Below are positions 8,375 to 17,311 of a stretch of 64,000 nt of DNA, piece after piece. The number at the start of each line of letters is the position of its first letter. Position 1 is the first letter of the stretch. Both the position numbers and the translations under genes were made by a program. The notes under the pieces are model-generated. The model ran no database searches. It saw nothing but the letters and a program-made list of their open reading frames with translations, and was not told where the DNA came from. The DNA comes from Bacteroidota bacterium (GTDB lineage Bacteria; Bacteroidota; Bacteroidia; Cytophagales; Cyclobacteriaceae), in contig JAJRQT010000202.1 in the NCBI GenBank assembly GCA_024280115.1, forward strand, positions 86,775 to 150,774. Direction: 5' to 3'.

Positions 8375-10435
8375 ATGCCCGATAAGACCTTTAGAAGACA
8401 TACAATTACCTCCGCGCTGCCCTATGCCAATGGACCTATACATATAGGACATTTAGCTGGAGTTTACATTCCTGCTGATATTTATGCTAGATATCTAAGA
8501 TCAAAAGGTGAAGATGTTATTTTTGTTTGTGGATCTGATGAGCATGGTGTGCCTATAACGATAAGGGCAAAAAAAGAGGGTAAATCACCACAAGAGATTG
8601 CAAATAAATATAATGACCTTATAAAACAGGCATTTGAAGATTTCGGGATTAGTTTTGATATTTATTCCAGGACTTCGAATGAAATACATCATGATACTGC
8701 ATCTGATTTTTTTAAAACACTGAATGAAAAGTCTGCTTTTAAAGAAATTGAATCGGAACAGTATTATGATGAAGATCAGCATGAGTTTTTAGCAGATAGA
8801 TATATTAAAGGAACATGTCCGAAATGCGGATACCTGGAGGCCTATGGAGATCAGTGTGAAAATTGTGGTTCAACATTAAGTCCATCAGAACTGATTGACC
8901 CAAAATCTATGTTGAGCGGGTCAATACCAATATTAAAGAAAACTAAGCACTGGTATTTACCTTTGAATGAATATGAACCATGGCTTAGGCAATGGATTTT
9001 AACTGATCACCAAGAATGGAAATCAAATGTTTATGGGCAATGTAAATCATGGATCGACCAGGGATTACAACCTAGAGCCGTAACAAGAGATCTGGATTGG
9101 GGTGTGCCGGTACCAGTCGAAGGAGCCGAAGGAAAGGTGTTGTACGTATGGTTTGATGCACCAATAGGTTATATCTCTGCAACAAAAGAATGGGCTGAAA
9201 AAACAGGTAATGACTGGGAACCCTATTGGAAAGATGAAAACACCAGGCTATTACATTTTATAGGAAAGGATAATATTGTATTTCATTGTATTATTTTCCC
9301 CTGTATGCTTAAATCTCATGGAGCATTCATTCTTCCTGAAAATGTTCCTGCCAATGAGTTCTTAAATCTTGAAGGAAATAAAATATCAACCTCACGGAAC
9401 TGGGCAGTCTGGCTTCATGAATATCTGGAAGATTTCAAAGGTAAGGAGGATGTTTTAAGGTACAGCTTGTGTGCCAATGCACCGGAAACGAAGGACAATG
9501 ATTTTACCTGGAAAGATTTTCAAGCAAAGAACAATAATGAACTCGTTGCGATCCTTGGAAATTTTGTAAATAGGGTATTGGTATTGTTAAACAAGTACTA
9601 CGAGGGAAATATCCCCGAAGTGGGAAAACTCCATGAAATTGATACAAACTTATTGAAGTCAGTTGAAAATGCACCGAAAACCATTGGCAAATCTTTAGAC
9701 TCATTCAGGTTTAGAGAAGCTCTTTCTAAATTTATGGATGTTGCCAGGGCCGGCAACAAATATCTGGCAGATACCGAGCCCTGGAAATTGATAAAAATGG
9801 ATCAGGAAAGAGTAGCGACCATTATGAACCTATCGACACAGATTGTTGTGAATCTTGCCATATTAGCAGAACCCTTTCTCCCATTTACATCACAAAAGAT
9901 TTTTGAGCTTTTAAACATTGGTAAATTAAGATGGGATGATGCGGGGAGAGTTGATTTAATAGAGATGAATCATTCAATTGATAAACCTCAATTATTGTTC
10001 TCAAAAATTGAAGATTCTGAAATAGAAAAACAGATAGAAAAGCTTAAATCAACTCAAGCAGAAAATTCTTCCGAACAGAAGGACATTCCTGAAATTACTC
10101 CTCTGAAAGAAACTATTTCTTATGATGAATTCATGAAAATGGATATAAGAATAGGTAAAATTCTAAAGGCTGAAAAGGTTGAAAAATCTAATAAGTTATT
10201 GAAAATGCTTGTTGATACATGTATTGACACAAGAACCATTGTAAGTGGTATTGCGAAGTATTTTAAACCAGAAGATGTTGTTGGAAAACAAGTGAGTATA
10301 TTGGTAAATCTTGCTCCCAGAAAAATTATGGGAATTGAGTCACAAGGTATGATATTGTTAGCGGAAGATCATGACGGCAGACTGATCTTTATTTCTCCGG
10401 AAGATGCTGTTATAAATGGCAGTACCGTAAGTTAG
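8375..10435 (+). CDS. metG: Methionine--tRNA ligase
   Basis: Cytoplasmic class I aminoacyl-tRNA synthetase that charges tRNA-Met, about 686 residues, as expected for the long form. The HIGH motif is at 23-26 (PIHIGHL). A zinc knuckle has Cys 148, 151, 161 and 164. KISTS near 335-340 takes the place of KMSKS. The C-terminal dimerising tRNA-binding OB domain covers about 580-686 (DIRIGKILKAEKVEKSNKLL). I chose the ATG at 8375 because MPDKTFRRHTITSALPYANG matches the family N-terminus. The frame extends upstream to a TTG at 8354, but that codon falls in the probable promoter. Confidence 0.98.
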   Translation: MPDKTFRRHTITSALPYANGPIHIGHLAGVYIPADIYARYLRSKGEDVIFVCGSDEHGVPITIRAKKEGKSPQEIANKYNDLIKQAFEDFGISFDIYSRTSNEIHHDTASDFFKTLNEKSAFKEIESEQYYDEDQHEFLADRYIKGTCPKCGYLEAYGDQCENCGSTLSPSELIDPKSMLSGSIPILKKTKHWYLPLNEYEPWLRQWILTDHQEWKSNVYGQCKSWIDQGLQPRAVTRDLDWGVPVPVEGAEGKVLYVWFDAPIGYISATKEWAEKTGNDWEPYWKDENTRLLHFIGKDNIVFHCIIFPCMLKSHGAFILPENVPANEFLNLEGNKISTSRNWAVWLHEYLEDFKGKEDVLRYSLCANAPETKDNDFTWKDFQAKNNNELVAILGNFVNRVLVLLNKYYEGNIPEVGKLHEIDTNLLKSVENAPKTIGKSLDSFRFREALSKFMDVARAGNKYLADTEPWKLIKMDQERVATIMNLSTQIVVNLAILAEPFLPFTSQKIFELLNIGKLRWDDAGRVDLIEMNHSIDKPQLLFSKIEDSEIEKQIEKLKSTQAENSSEQKDIPEITPLKETISYDEFMKMDIRIGKILKAEKVEKSNKLLKMLVDTCIDTRTIVSGIAKYFKPEDVVGKQVSILVNLAPRKIMGIESQGMILLAEDHDGRLIFISPEDAVINGSTVS

Positions 10436-10487
10436 TCTTGTCGCACAATATTATTATTACTTTTAAGTTAGTATTGAAAAATGGTGT

Positions 10488-10853
10488 ATGAAAATTAAAT
10501 TAACAATCCTGTTATTTATCCTGACGTGCACTTTTGCATTTGCTCAATCCTCAGGGAAAAACTCAAGGAACAATAAAGAAGTTCCGGAAATTGACCGGAG
10601 TTCTATCTTCAATAATCAAAATAATAAAGTTAAAAAGAAGAATTCGAAATACTCACTCAGTGGTAGTTTTGATAAGAAAATTGAAGAGTATGAAGCGAGG
10701 ATGAAGGACAATGTCAAAAAGAATAAAAAAATGGCAAAAGAGATGAAAAAACCTCAATATTCAGACCCTAGCTATTTTGGCCATAAAAAGAAACCGAAAA
10801 AAAGACCTCCCGGTAAAAAGAAATTCTGCAAAGAATGTGGTATGTACCACTGA
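10488..10853 (+). CDS. Small secreted basic protein, unknown function
   Basis: A 121-residue protein beginning 52 bp after metG. It has a clear signal peptide (MKIKLTILLFILTCTFAFAQ) and a mature part that is Lys/Asn-rich with low complexity (clusters of KK, KKPKKRPPGKKK), ending in CKECGMYH. The CxxC near the C-terminus could bind a metal or form a disulfide. No domain was recognised. The typical signal peptide and absence of overlapping genes support coding. It may be co-transcribed with metG. Confidence 0.75.
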   Translation: MKIKLTILLFILTCTFAFAQSSGKNSRNNKEVPEIDRSSIFNNQNNKVKKKNSKYSLSGSFDKKIEEYEARMKDNVKKNKKMAKEMKKPQYSDPSYFGHKKKPKKRPPGKKKFCKECGMYH

Positions 10854-10993
10854 TATTTAAAATATTAATTTATAGTAAATTTTTAGATATCAATTTATTA
10901 ATTAATAATTTCAGCACTAGATTTTACAAAACCATTCCAGGCAAGACTGGGTATGAGTTATTTACCTTTTCAGACATGAATTAATATTGCGAT

Positions 10994-11656
10994 ATGTTGA
11001 ATTTAAATCGATTTATAGAACACACTTCACTAAAGCCAACTATGACAGATAAAGAAGTTGACATCTTGGTTGAGGAAGCAATAGAATATGAGTTTCTTGG
11101 AATTTGTGTACCCACCTTTTGGGTAAAAAAAGCCGGCAGGGAAATTAAAAATCACGGGATTCAGTTAGTGACTGTCATAGGATTTCCTTTAGGTTATCAA
11201 ATGACTGAAAATAAACTCGATGAAATAAAACTGGCGATTGAGAACGGTGCCAATGAACTGGATATTGTGATGAATATGTCTGCCTTCAAATCCGGTATGT
11301 CATGGGCAAAAATTGAACTGGCTAAATGTGCTCAGTTAATTCATGATAATAATTGTCTAATGAAGGTCATCATTGAGACTGCTTATCTTTCAAACGAAGA
11401 AATTGTGAAAGCATCTTTACTGTGTCAGGATGCTGGGACTGATTTTGTGAAAACATCAACCGGTTTCGCACCTTCCGGTGCTAAAGTTGAGCACATCAAA
11501 CTTATCAGGTCTTCAATTTATTCTAATATAGGTGTAAAAGCTTCCGGTGGAATTCGAGATCTGAATACCGCAGTAAAAATGATCGAAGCCGGCGCGGACA
11601 GACTTGGTGTTTCTTCCGGAGTTTCAATTATGAAAGAGCTGGAAAACCAATCCTAA
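10994..11656 (+). CDS. deoC: Deoxyribose-phosphate aldolase
   Basis: Class I aldolase that splits 2-deoxyribose 5-phosphate into glyceraldehyde 3-phosphate and acetaldehyde in deoxynucleoside catabolism; cytoplasmic TIM barrel. The 220-residue length is typical. The Schiff-base lysine is K153 in DFVKTSTGF, the helper lysine K182 in GVKASGGIRD, and the catalytic aspartate D90 in NELDIVMN. It stands alone, with no phosphopentomutase or nucleoside phosphorylase nearby, and is followed by a palindromic repeat and then an acylphosphatase gene. Confidence 0.97.
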   Translation: MLNLNRFIEHTSLKPTMTDKEVDILVEEAIEYEFLGICVPTFWVKKAGREIKNHGIQLVTVIGFPLGYQMTENKLDEIKLAIENGANELDIVMNMSAFKSGMSWAKIELAKCAQLIHDNNCLMKVIIETAYLSNEEIVKASLLCQDAGTDFVKTSTGFAPSGAKVEHIKLIRSSIYSNIGVKASGGIRDLNTAVKMIEAGADRLGVSSGVSIMKELENQS

Positions 11657-11687
11657 TGCCATGTCGATTAGCTAAGCGCCTATTATC

Positions 11688-11736
11688 CCTCTCTGGAGAG
11701 AGCGAAGGCCTGCCCACCGGATCAGGTGGGGAGAGG
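11688..11736. repeat. REP-like palindromic element
   Basis: A GC-richer island in an AT-rich spacer. CCTCTC at the left pairs with GAGAGG at the right, and inside it CCCACC-GGATCA-GGTGGG forms a perfect 6-bp hairpin; CTCTC-TGG-AGAG can pair alternatively. Such compact nested palindromes between genes are typical of dispersed repetitive extragenic elements. Only one copy was noticed in this window, so dispersal is not shown. It could also act as a transcription attenuator between deoC and the acylphosphatase gene. Confidence 0.55.
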
Positions 11737-11776
11737 AAAAGCATTAATCTTCTTAACCAGACAACATTGAATCCTG

Positions 11777-12055
11777 ATGGATGAAATAATTCAATGGAAT
11801 ATCACAGTTTCTGGTAGAGTTCAAGGGGTAGCTTACAGGGCATTTGCGCTGAAAATGGCAATTCAACTGGGAACTAAGGGTTTTGTGAAGAATAACCCAG
11901 ATGGGAGTGTGCAAATTGTTGCTGAAGGAACTGCGAAGATTTTAAAATTATTTGCAAGTTATTGTGAACAAGGACCTGGATGGGCACATGTTGACAAAAT
12001 CACCATCACGGATTCCCCGCCTGTTTTTTTTAAAGATTTTAAAATCCGGTATTAG
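11777..12055 (+). CDS. Acylphosphatase
   Basis: Small cytoplasmic enzyme hydrolysing acyl phosphates, 92 residues, typical length. The signature GRVQGVAYR carries the phosphate-binding loop with catalytic Arg 21 (usual form GRVQGVGFR), and GFVKNNPDGSV carries catalytic Asn 39. Its stop overlaps by 4 bp the stop region of the convergent minus-strand gene. The physiological role of bacterial acylphosphatases is generally unclear. Confidence 0.94.
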   Translation: MDEIIQWNITVSGRVQGVAYRAFALKMAIQLGTKGFVKNNPDGSVQIVAEGTAKILKLFASYCEQGPGWAHVDKITITDSPPVFFKDFKIRY

Positions 12056-12426
12056 TCTTCTGGGTAAGGTAAAAAAACAAAATTTACGAATTCCTCATCT
12101 ATTACAAGCAGACAACAATATTCTTCTGGATTTTTATAAGTTTTTTTAAATTCTTCAACCTTTCCTGTTTCAATTATCTTTCTTTGGATAAGTTCATCCA
12201 GGTAGGTTACGAAATAATTCCAAATTGTCCCGATTTCTTCTTTTTTATAAAGCAGTTGACCGATTGGAATTTCCGTTTTGCTAATTATAAAAACCGGAAA
12301 GTCAGAAAATCCTCTTTTACGGATTTGATAAGAGGCTTCTTTTATATTATCAGAAACTTTTATAAAATCCTGAGATACGGTTCCCAGATATTTGCCATCC
12401 AATTCGGGGTTATTTTCTAAATCCAT
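12052..12426 (-). CDS. Conserved-looking hypothetical protein, 124 residues
   Basis: Starts 3 bp downstream of the rlmD stop on the same strand, so the two are almost certainly co-transcribed and probably translationally coupled. The protein is soluble and mixed in charge, with no signal peptide or membrane segment. Notable stretches are DFIKVSDNIKEASYQIRKRGF, split by FPVFIISK, and a C-terminal LLVIDEEFVNFVFLPYP. I do not recognise a domain. The clean frame, operon position and protein-like composition support coding. Confidence 0.8.
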   Translation of the reverse strand: MDLENNPELDGKYLGTVSQDFIKVSDNIKEASYQIRKRGFSDFPVFIISKTEIPIGQLLYKKEEIGTIWNYFVTYLDELIQRKIIETGKVEEFKKTYKNPEEYCCLLVIDEEFVNFVFLPYPED

Positions 12427-12429
12427 TTA

Positions 12430-13830
12430 TTAATCAGGAAGTATGAGTGAAACAATATTTTCTAAATGATGTGTATGAGGAAACATATCAAACGGTTGAA
12501 TTTCTTCAATACGATACTTTTCTGTCAACAAAGCTAAATCTCTTGCTTGAGTTGATGGATTACAACTTATATATACGATTCTTTTCGGACCGGCAGTCAT
12601 AATGGTATCCAATACCTCTCTGTGCATACCAGCTCGGGGAGGATCGGAAACAATGACATCTGGCACTCCATTTTTATTTAAAAAATCATGTGTTAAAGTG
12701 TCTTTTATGTCTCCAATAAAAAATGATGCATTGGTAATTTGATTGTTGATAGAATTTTCCCGGGCATCTTCGATGGCTTCCTTTATAGATTCAATTCCAA
12801 TTACCTTTTTACATTTGTCAGACAAATAATTTGCTATGGTACCAGTGCCGGTATAGAGATCATAAACAATTTCATTTCCGGTCAATCTGGCCATTTCCTT
12901 TGCCTTGATATATAGATTTCGTGCTTGCTCAGTATTGGTTTGAAAGAATGATTTCGGTCCTATCTTAAATGTTAAACTGTCAATTTTTTCTTCTATAAAT
13001 TCTTTCCCACTGTACAATACCAATTCCTGATCATGAAATGTTTCATTTTTCTTTTTATTTATCACATAGTACAATGAATTTATCCCGGGGAATGATTGTT
13101 TTAAAAAATCCATGGTCAATTCAATGCTTTTATCATCTCTTTCTCCGAATTGAACAATTACCATAAGTTGTCCGGTAGAACTCGTGCGGATGATTAAATT
13201 GCGCAACAACCCGTTGAATTCTGAGACATTATAAAAAGTAAATTGGTTTTTTAAAGCAAATGCCCTCAGTTCATTTCTGATTTGATTTGAAGGATCTTTT
13301 TGAAGATAGCATTTATCAATATCCACTATTTTGTCAAATTGTTTTGGAATATGAAATCCTACTCCATTTCGATTGATGATTTTGTCAGATTTTACCTCAT
13401 CATAAGTCAGCCACTTTTTATTGCTAAAGGTAAATTCAAGTTTGTTTCTATAATTTGTAATTGATTTTGAAACGATAATTGGATTTACTTCGGGAAACTT
13501 AAACTTTCCGATCCTTTCAAAATTATCAATAATTTGCTGCCTCTTAGCCTCTGTTTGATATTGATAATCAATATGTTGCCATTTGCATCCTCCACATAAC
13601 CCAAAATGTTCACAAAATGCATCTACTCTTTGGTCTGAGTATCGATGGAACTTAACAGGTTTCCCTTCAAGAAAGGATTTCTTTCTTCTTATGATTTTCA
13701 GATCCACTTCGTCACCCGGAGCAACTCCAGCTACAAACACTGCTTTTCCATCAATATGTGCAATACATTTCCCCTCCGCTGCAACAGTCTCAATGAGGAC
13801 ATTTTCAAAGATTTTATTTTTGATTCCCAT
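12430..13830 (-). CDS. rlmD: 23S rRNA (uracil-5-)-methyltransferase RlmD/RumA family
   Basis: S-adenosylmethionine-dependent enzyme that methylates C5 of a uridine in 23S rRNA (U1939 in E. coli for RlmD); 466 residues. An N-terminal TRAM/OB domain (about 1-60) is followed by four cysteines for a [4Fe-4S] cluster at 73, 79, 82 and 174 (CEHFGLCGGC, then DKCYLQ). The SAM-binding motif is VYDLYTGTGTIANYL. The catalytic segments are DPPRAGMH and YISCNPSTQARDL with the nucleophilic Cys. Related paralogues (RlmC, or TrmA-like enzymes) differ mainly in substrate, so the exact site is inferred. Confidence 0.93.
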   Translation of the reverse strand: MGIKNKIFENVLIETVAAEGKCIAHIDGKAVFVAGVAPGDEVDLKIIRRKKSFLEGKPVKFHRYSDQRVDAFCEHFGLCGGCKWQHIDYQYQTEAKRQQIIDNFERIGKFKFPEVNPIIVSKSITNYRNKLEFTFSNKKWLTYDEVKSDKIINRNGVGFHIPKQFDKIVDIDKCYLQKDPSNQIRNELRAFALKNQFTFYNVSEFNGLLRNLIIRTSSTGQLMVIVQFGERDDKSIELTMDFLKQSFPGINSLYYVINKKKNETFHDQELVLYSGKEFIEEKIDSLTFKIGPKSFFQTNTEQARNLYIKAKEMARLTGNEIVYDLYTGTGTIANYLSDKCKKVIGIESIKEAIEDARENSINNQITNASFFIGDIKDTLTHDFLNKNGVPDVIVSDPPRAGMHREVLDTIMTAGPKRIVYISCNPSTQARDLALLTEKYRIEEIQPFDMFPHTHHLENIVSLILPD

Positions 13831-13840
13831 ATTTTGGTTG

Positions 13841-13848
13841 CAAAGTTA
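13841..13848 (-). promoter_or_regulatory. Candidate -7 promoter element for rlmD
   Basis: On the minus strand this reads TAACTTTG, an exact match to the Bacteroidota TAnnTTTG -7 element, only about 10 bp before the rlmD ATG. If used, the transcript would have a very short leader. No clear -33 element accompanies it. Confidence 0.4.
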
Positions 13849-13908
13849 ATCAATATGGTTTGTCACGAGTTTTTTTTTACTATATTTTGGAATATTACCA
13901 TTGAAAGA

Positions 13909-16473
13909 ATGAAAAGGTGTGTACTGATATTGGTATGGTTGTTGGGAGTGAACTTGGTTTCAAATGCTACTCATATAGTAGGGGGGGAGTTTGAGATTCA
14001 ACATATCGAGGGGGATCAGTATTTATTTAGACAGATCCAGTATTTCGATGTAGTTAATGGAAATCCGCAGGCAAAGGACAGGGAGATTATTGCCTCAATT
14101 TTTAGAAAAAGAGACAACGTTTTTATTAGGTCCGTATTGTTACCCTTAAGGTCTGAGAATTTTGTCCCTTATACAAATCCCGTATGTACGAATGACAGAC
14201 TGATCACCAACCGCCTCGTTTACTCAGCCGAGATAAGATTGAATGCCAGCTTGTTTTCTGACCCTGGGGGATATTACCTGGTTTGGGAACGCTGTTGCAG
14301 GAATAATATCATAAATAATATAGTAAATCCCGATGAAACCGGGCAAACATTTTATTTGGAGTTTCCCGCGATAAGAAGAGATGGAATTGAATTTAGAAAT
14401 TCTTCACCTCAACTTTTTCCTCCACTGAGTGATTATGCTTGTGTAAATAGATTTTACTATGTTGATTTCCGCGGCACTGATCCAGACGGAGATTCTCTTT
14501 CCTATAGTTTAGTAGCCCCGTTAAACAGTTCCACTTTTGAACCTTTACCAACTCCTACACCGGCTCCACATCCCAATGTGACATGGGTGGCAGGGATCAA
14601 TAGCACGTTTCAGGTACCGGGTAATCCCACGCTTGATATCAATGATAAGGGTTTTTTAACAGTGGTACCATCGGAAGAAGGTCTATTTGTATTTTCAGTA
14701 AGATGTGAAGAATTTAGAAATGTTGAGAAAATAGGAGAGGTGATACGTGATTTTCAATTATTTGTAATTGATTGTCCTGATCCGGGGAATCCTCCGGAAA
14801 TTCAGGCAAAAGCTCCGGGGAGTGATATTTTTGTCGCTGAATTGGATACGATAAGATTGGCCTTGGAAGATTCGAAATGTTTTGATTTTAACATCGTTGA
14901 CAAAGATGGCAGCGAGACAATCACCATGAGGGCAGAACCAGTCAATTTTGAAGCAGATCTGAATACGATTCTTTCCACAGATATTGGTTACTTAAATATA
15001 GCAGAAGATACCTTAGGGATTCAGGTCTGTTTGCCTGACTGTCCATATTTACAGGGTGAACCATTTATCATTGACATAATAGCTCAGGATTTTACTTGCC
15101 CGCAGCCTTTGATGGATACCATGCGCCTTATTGTATTGGTGGAACCACCACCTAATCGACCGCCAAGATTTACAGATCCTGTCCAGAGTCATATTAATAC
15201 CTCTTTTCTCGAAGGAACCGTGATTGATTTAAACTTTGAAGCGGAAGATTCAGATTTAGATAGCCTTCTGCTTTTTATAGAAAATGATGGATTTGATTTG
15301 GCAGAGTACGGAATAGAAATCGATACCTTGAGTTTTGAAGATGGAAAAATAAATTTCCAATTACGCTGGGATACAGATTGTCAGGTGTATCCTTTCGGTT
15401 TGAAAAATGAGTTCCAGCTTAAATTTTATGTAGAGGATGCTGACCAGTGTGGTTCGGTTGATCGGGATAGCGTTGTAGTGAATATTACTATAGATCTCCC
15501 GGACAATAATGAACCTGTTGTGTTAATAGATGATGAGCATGTAAATAAGGATTTAATAGTACGCATTGGGGATGATTTAATTTTTGATGTGAGCGCTTTT
15601 GATGGTGATCCTACAGATTCTTTAACCCTCGAAGCAGTGGGCATAGGTTTTGATTTAATTGGAGCTGGATTTGTATTTGAAACTAAAACAGGAAATTCAA
15701 ACATCAATTCTGATCTTCAATGGTCGATAAATTGTGACAATGTGAATTTAGGTCGGAAAGATCAATATGAAATACTTTTAATTACCGAAGATGCAGATAA
15801 ATGCAAGGTGCCAAATGCTGATACAATAATGCTTACACTTAACGTCTTACCACCACTGAATTTTGCGCCTGAAATTCTCGTGAATGGAGAGCCCCTGGAG
15901 GATACTGTTTTTGTTGATGCAGGAGACTTCCTTGAAATGGAAATTGCAGGAATAGATCCAGATGGAGATTCAATCTCCCTAGTGTTTTCAGAAGAAGAAA
16001 CTTTGAGAAATTTTGGAATTGATTTTAGCTCTGGCTCGGGCATCGGAAGTGTATTTTCAACGTTCAATTGGCAAACGGATTGCTCATTGTTGAACGAAGG
16101 TTATCAAGATGCTATTTTTAATATTAATGTATTATTACAAGATTTTCAATGTATTGTTCCAATGGCAGATACACTTGATATGGTAGTCGTGATAAGAGAT
16201 GAAAATATAGATTATGACTTTTTGCCCCCAAATGTTTACACACCAAATGCCGATAATATCAATGAATCTTATTTTGTGCCCAATCTTCCTAAGAGTAATT
16301 GTGAGCGCCAATTTGAAAGCGTCGCCATCTATAACAGATATGGGATTGAAGTATTCAGTTCGAAAGAGCGGGATTTTCAATGGTACGGAGAAGGCCAACC
16401 TTCTGGAGTTTACTTCTATCTCATCATCTATACTGATTTTTCTGTTAAGGGAAGCCTATCCCTTTTGCGATAA
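13909..16473 (+). CDS. Secreted multidomain protein with gliding-motility/T9SS C-terminal domain
   Basis: An 854-residue exported protein. From the ATG at 13909 the signal peptide is MKRCVLILVWLLGVNLVSNA, followed by THIVGGEFEI, a typical N-terminus of Bacteroidota surface proteins. The frame is open upstream, but that part overlaps rlmD antisense. From about residue 410 to 770 there are three or four related beta-domains of about 110 residues with a repeated W.TDC / WSINC / WQTDC motif and a second Cys (likely disulfides), rich in DPDGDS-type acidic loops that may bind calcium. The end (PPNVYTPNADNINESYF ... YNRYGIEVF ... GVYFYLIIY) matches the gliding motility-associated C-terminal domain (CHU_C, T9SS type B sorting). 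It is probably a cell-surface adhesin or matrix protein; the exact role is unknown. Confidence 0.9.
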   Translation: MKRCVLILVWLLGVNLVSNATHIVGGEFEIQHIEGDQYLFRQIQYFDVVNGNPQAKDREIIASIFRKRDNVFIRSVLLPLRSENFVPYTNPVCTNDRLITNRLVYSAEIRLNASLFSDPGGYYLVWERCCRNNIINNIVNPDETGQTFYLEFPAIRRDGIEFRNSSPQLFPPLSDYACVNRFYYVDFRGTDPDGDSLSYSLVAPLNSSTFEPLPTPTPAPHPNVTWVAGINSTFQVPGNPTLDINDKGFLTVVPSEEGLFVFSVRCEEFRNVEKIGEVIRDFQLFVIDCPDPGNPPEIQAKAPGSDIFVAELDTIRLALEDSKCFDFNIVDKDGSETITMRAEPVNFEADLNTILSTDIGYLNIAEDTLGIQVCLPDCPYLQGEPFIIDIIAQDFTCPQPLMDTMRLIVLVEPPPNRPPRFTDPVQSHINTSFLEGTVIDLNFEAEDSDLDSLLLFIENDGFDLAEYGIEIDTLSFEDGKINFQLRWDTDCQVYPFGLKNEFQLKFYVEDADQCGSVDRDSVVVNITIDLPDNNEPVVLIDDEHVNKDLIVRIGDDLIFDVSAFDGDPTDSLTLEAVGIGFDLIGAGFVFETKTGNSNINSDLQWSINCDNVNLGRKDQYEILLITEDADKCKVPNADTIMLTLNVLPPLNFAPEILVNGEPLEDTVFVDAGDFLEMEIAGIDPDGDSISLVFSEEETLRNFGIDFSSGSGIGSVFSTFNWQTDCSLLNEGYQDAIFNINVLLQDFQCIVPMADTLDMVVVIRDENIDYDFLPPNVYTPNADNINESYFVPNLPKSNCERQFESVAIYNRYGIEVFSSKERDFQWYGEGQPSGVYFYLIIYTDFSVKGSLSLLR

Positions 16474-17311
16474 GTATTGATGTCATATTATTTGAGGTTT
16501 CCAAATTTCGGACAAGCCACAACTAATTTAATTGAGAATAGATTGAAAAGAGATTGATAATTCAAACCAATCCATCTCTTACTATTTAAACTCATGAATC
16601 ATTCATTAAATTATTACCAAATATAGATGTTGAAAAAATTGGAACCTGTAATTTTTCAGTGTGAAATTATTAGCCTGATTATGGCTAAAACCCTGCGAAT
16701 GATAGACTTTAAGCATTGGGTAGTTTATGCTTGTTTTTATATCAGGTTGAATTTAAACGAGCTTTATGTTGAAAAAAAACTAATTACTGGCAACCTTTTT
16801 CTTTAAAAACTGTCTATATATAAAGTTGTAAAAAAAGGGCGATATTATTTTAAATGAACATTCCATGGAAATTTTAACTCAACCAAACAATCAAACTAAA
16901 TTTGAATGTGAAATATCTTTTGACAGGAATTCAAGAGAGAATTATTTTGAAAAACGAAAAGTAGCGCTTAAAAACCTTTCAATTGTAGATGGTCAAAGAA
17001 AAGATCACGATGTATTAGTTCAGAATTGAAAATTTAGGTGACCCTCCCGGATCGTTTTTTAAATGGTATCAAATTTTCCCGAACACCCGTAATTAGTAAT
17101 GCTCAATAATTAAATCTACGTTTGGAAAGCAACTAATTTGTTAAAGGGAATAGCAGAAAGTATATTTCGGAGAATTTTCCCAAGTGACCAAGCGTCCATA
17201 TTGATCATCATTCAAATTTTAAAAAAAACCTTTTTGTGGCTGAATTGCATTCTGGCATTAAAGTTGTCTTTCACTTTATTGAGTTAAGGTTCATATCAAA
17301 ATACAACTGCT
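16474..17311. other. Long intergenic region, 838 bp
   Basis: AT-rich region between two plus-strand secreted-protein genes. It holds a 54-codon ORF (16865-17029) and a weak 7-bp inverted repeat (AAGAGAT 16548-16554 with ATCTCTT 16574-16580) without a T-run. No RNA gene or insertion sequence was recognised. The size is unusual for this window and could reflect a decayed gene. Confidence 0.4.
16865..17029 (+). CDS. Possible small ORF, 54 residues
   Basis: ATG to TGA, encoding a hydrophilic, charged 54-residue chain (begins MEILTQPNNQTKFECEISF, ends HDVLVQN). It has no signal peptide, membrane segment or recognised domain. The amino acid composition is protein-like and the start follows an AT-rich leader, but there is no independent support. 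It might be a remnant of a longer gene. Confidence 0.3.
   Translation: MEILTQPNNQTKFECEISFDRNSRENYFEKRKVALKNLSIVDGQRKDHDVLVQN

Noticed and set aside
13645..13908. N-terminal 88-residue extension of the T9SS protein
   Set aside because: It runs antisense through rlmD; the ATG at 13909 directly begins a signal peptide.
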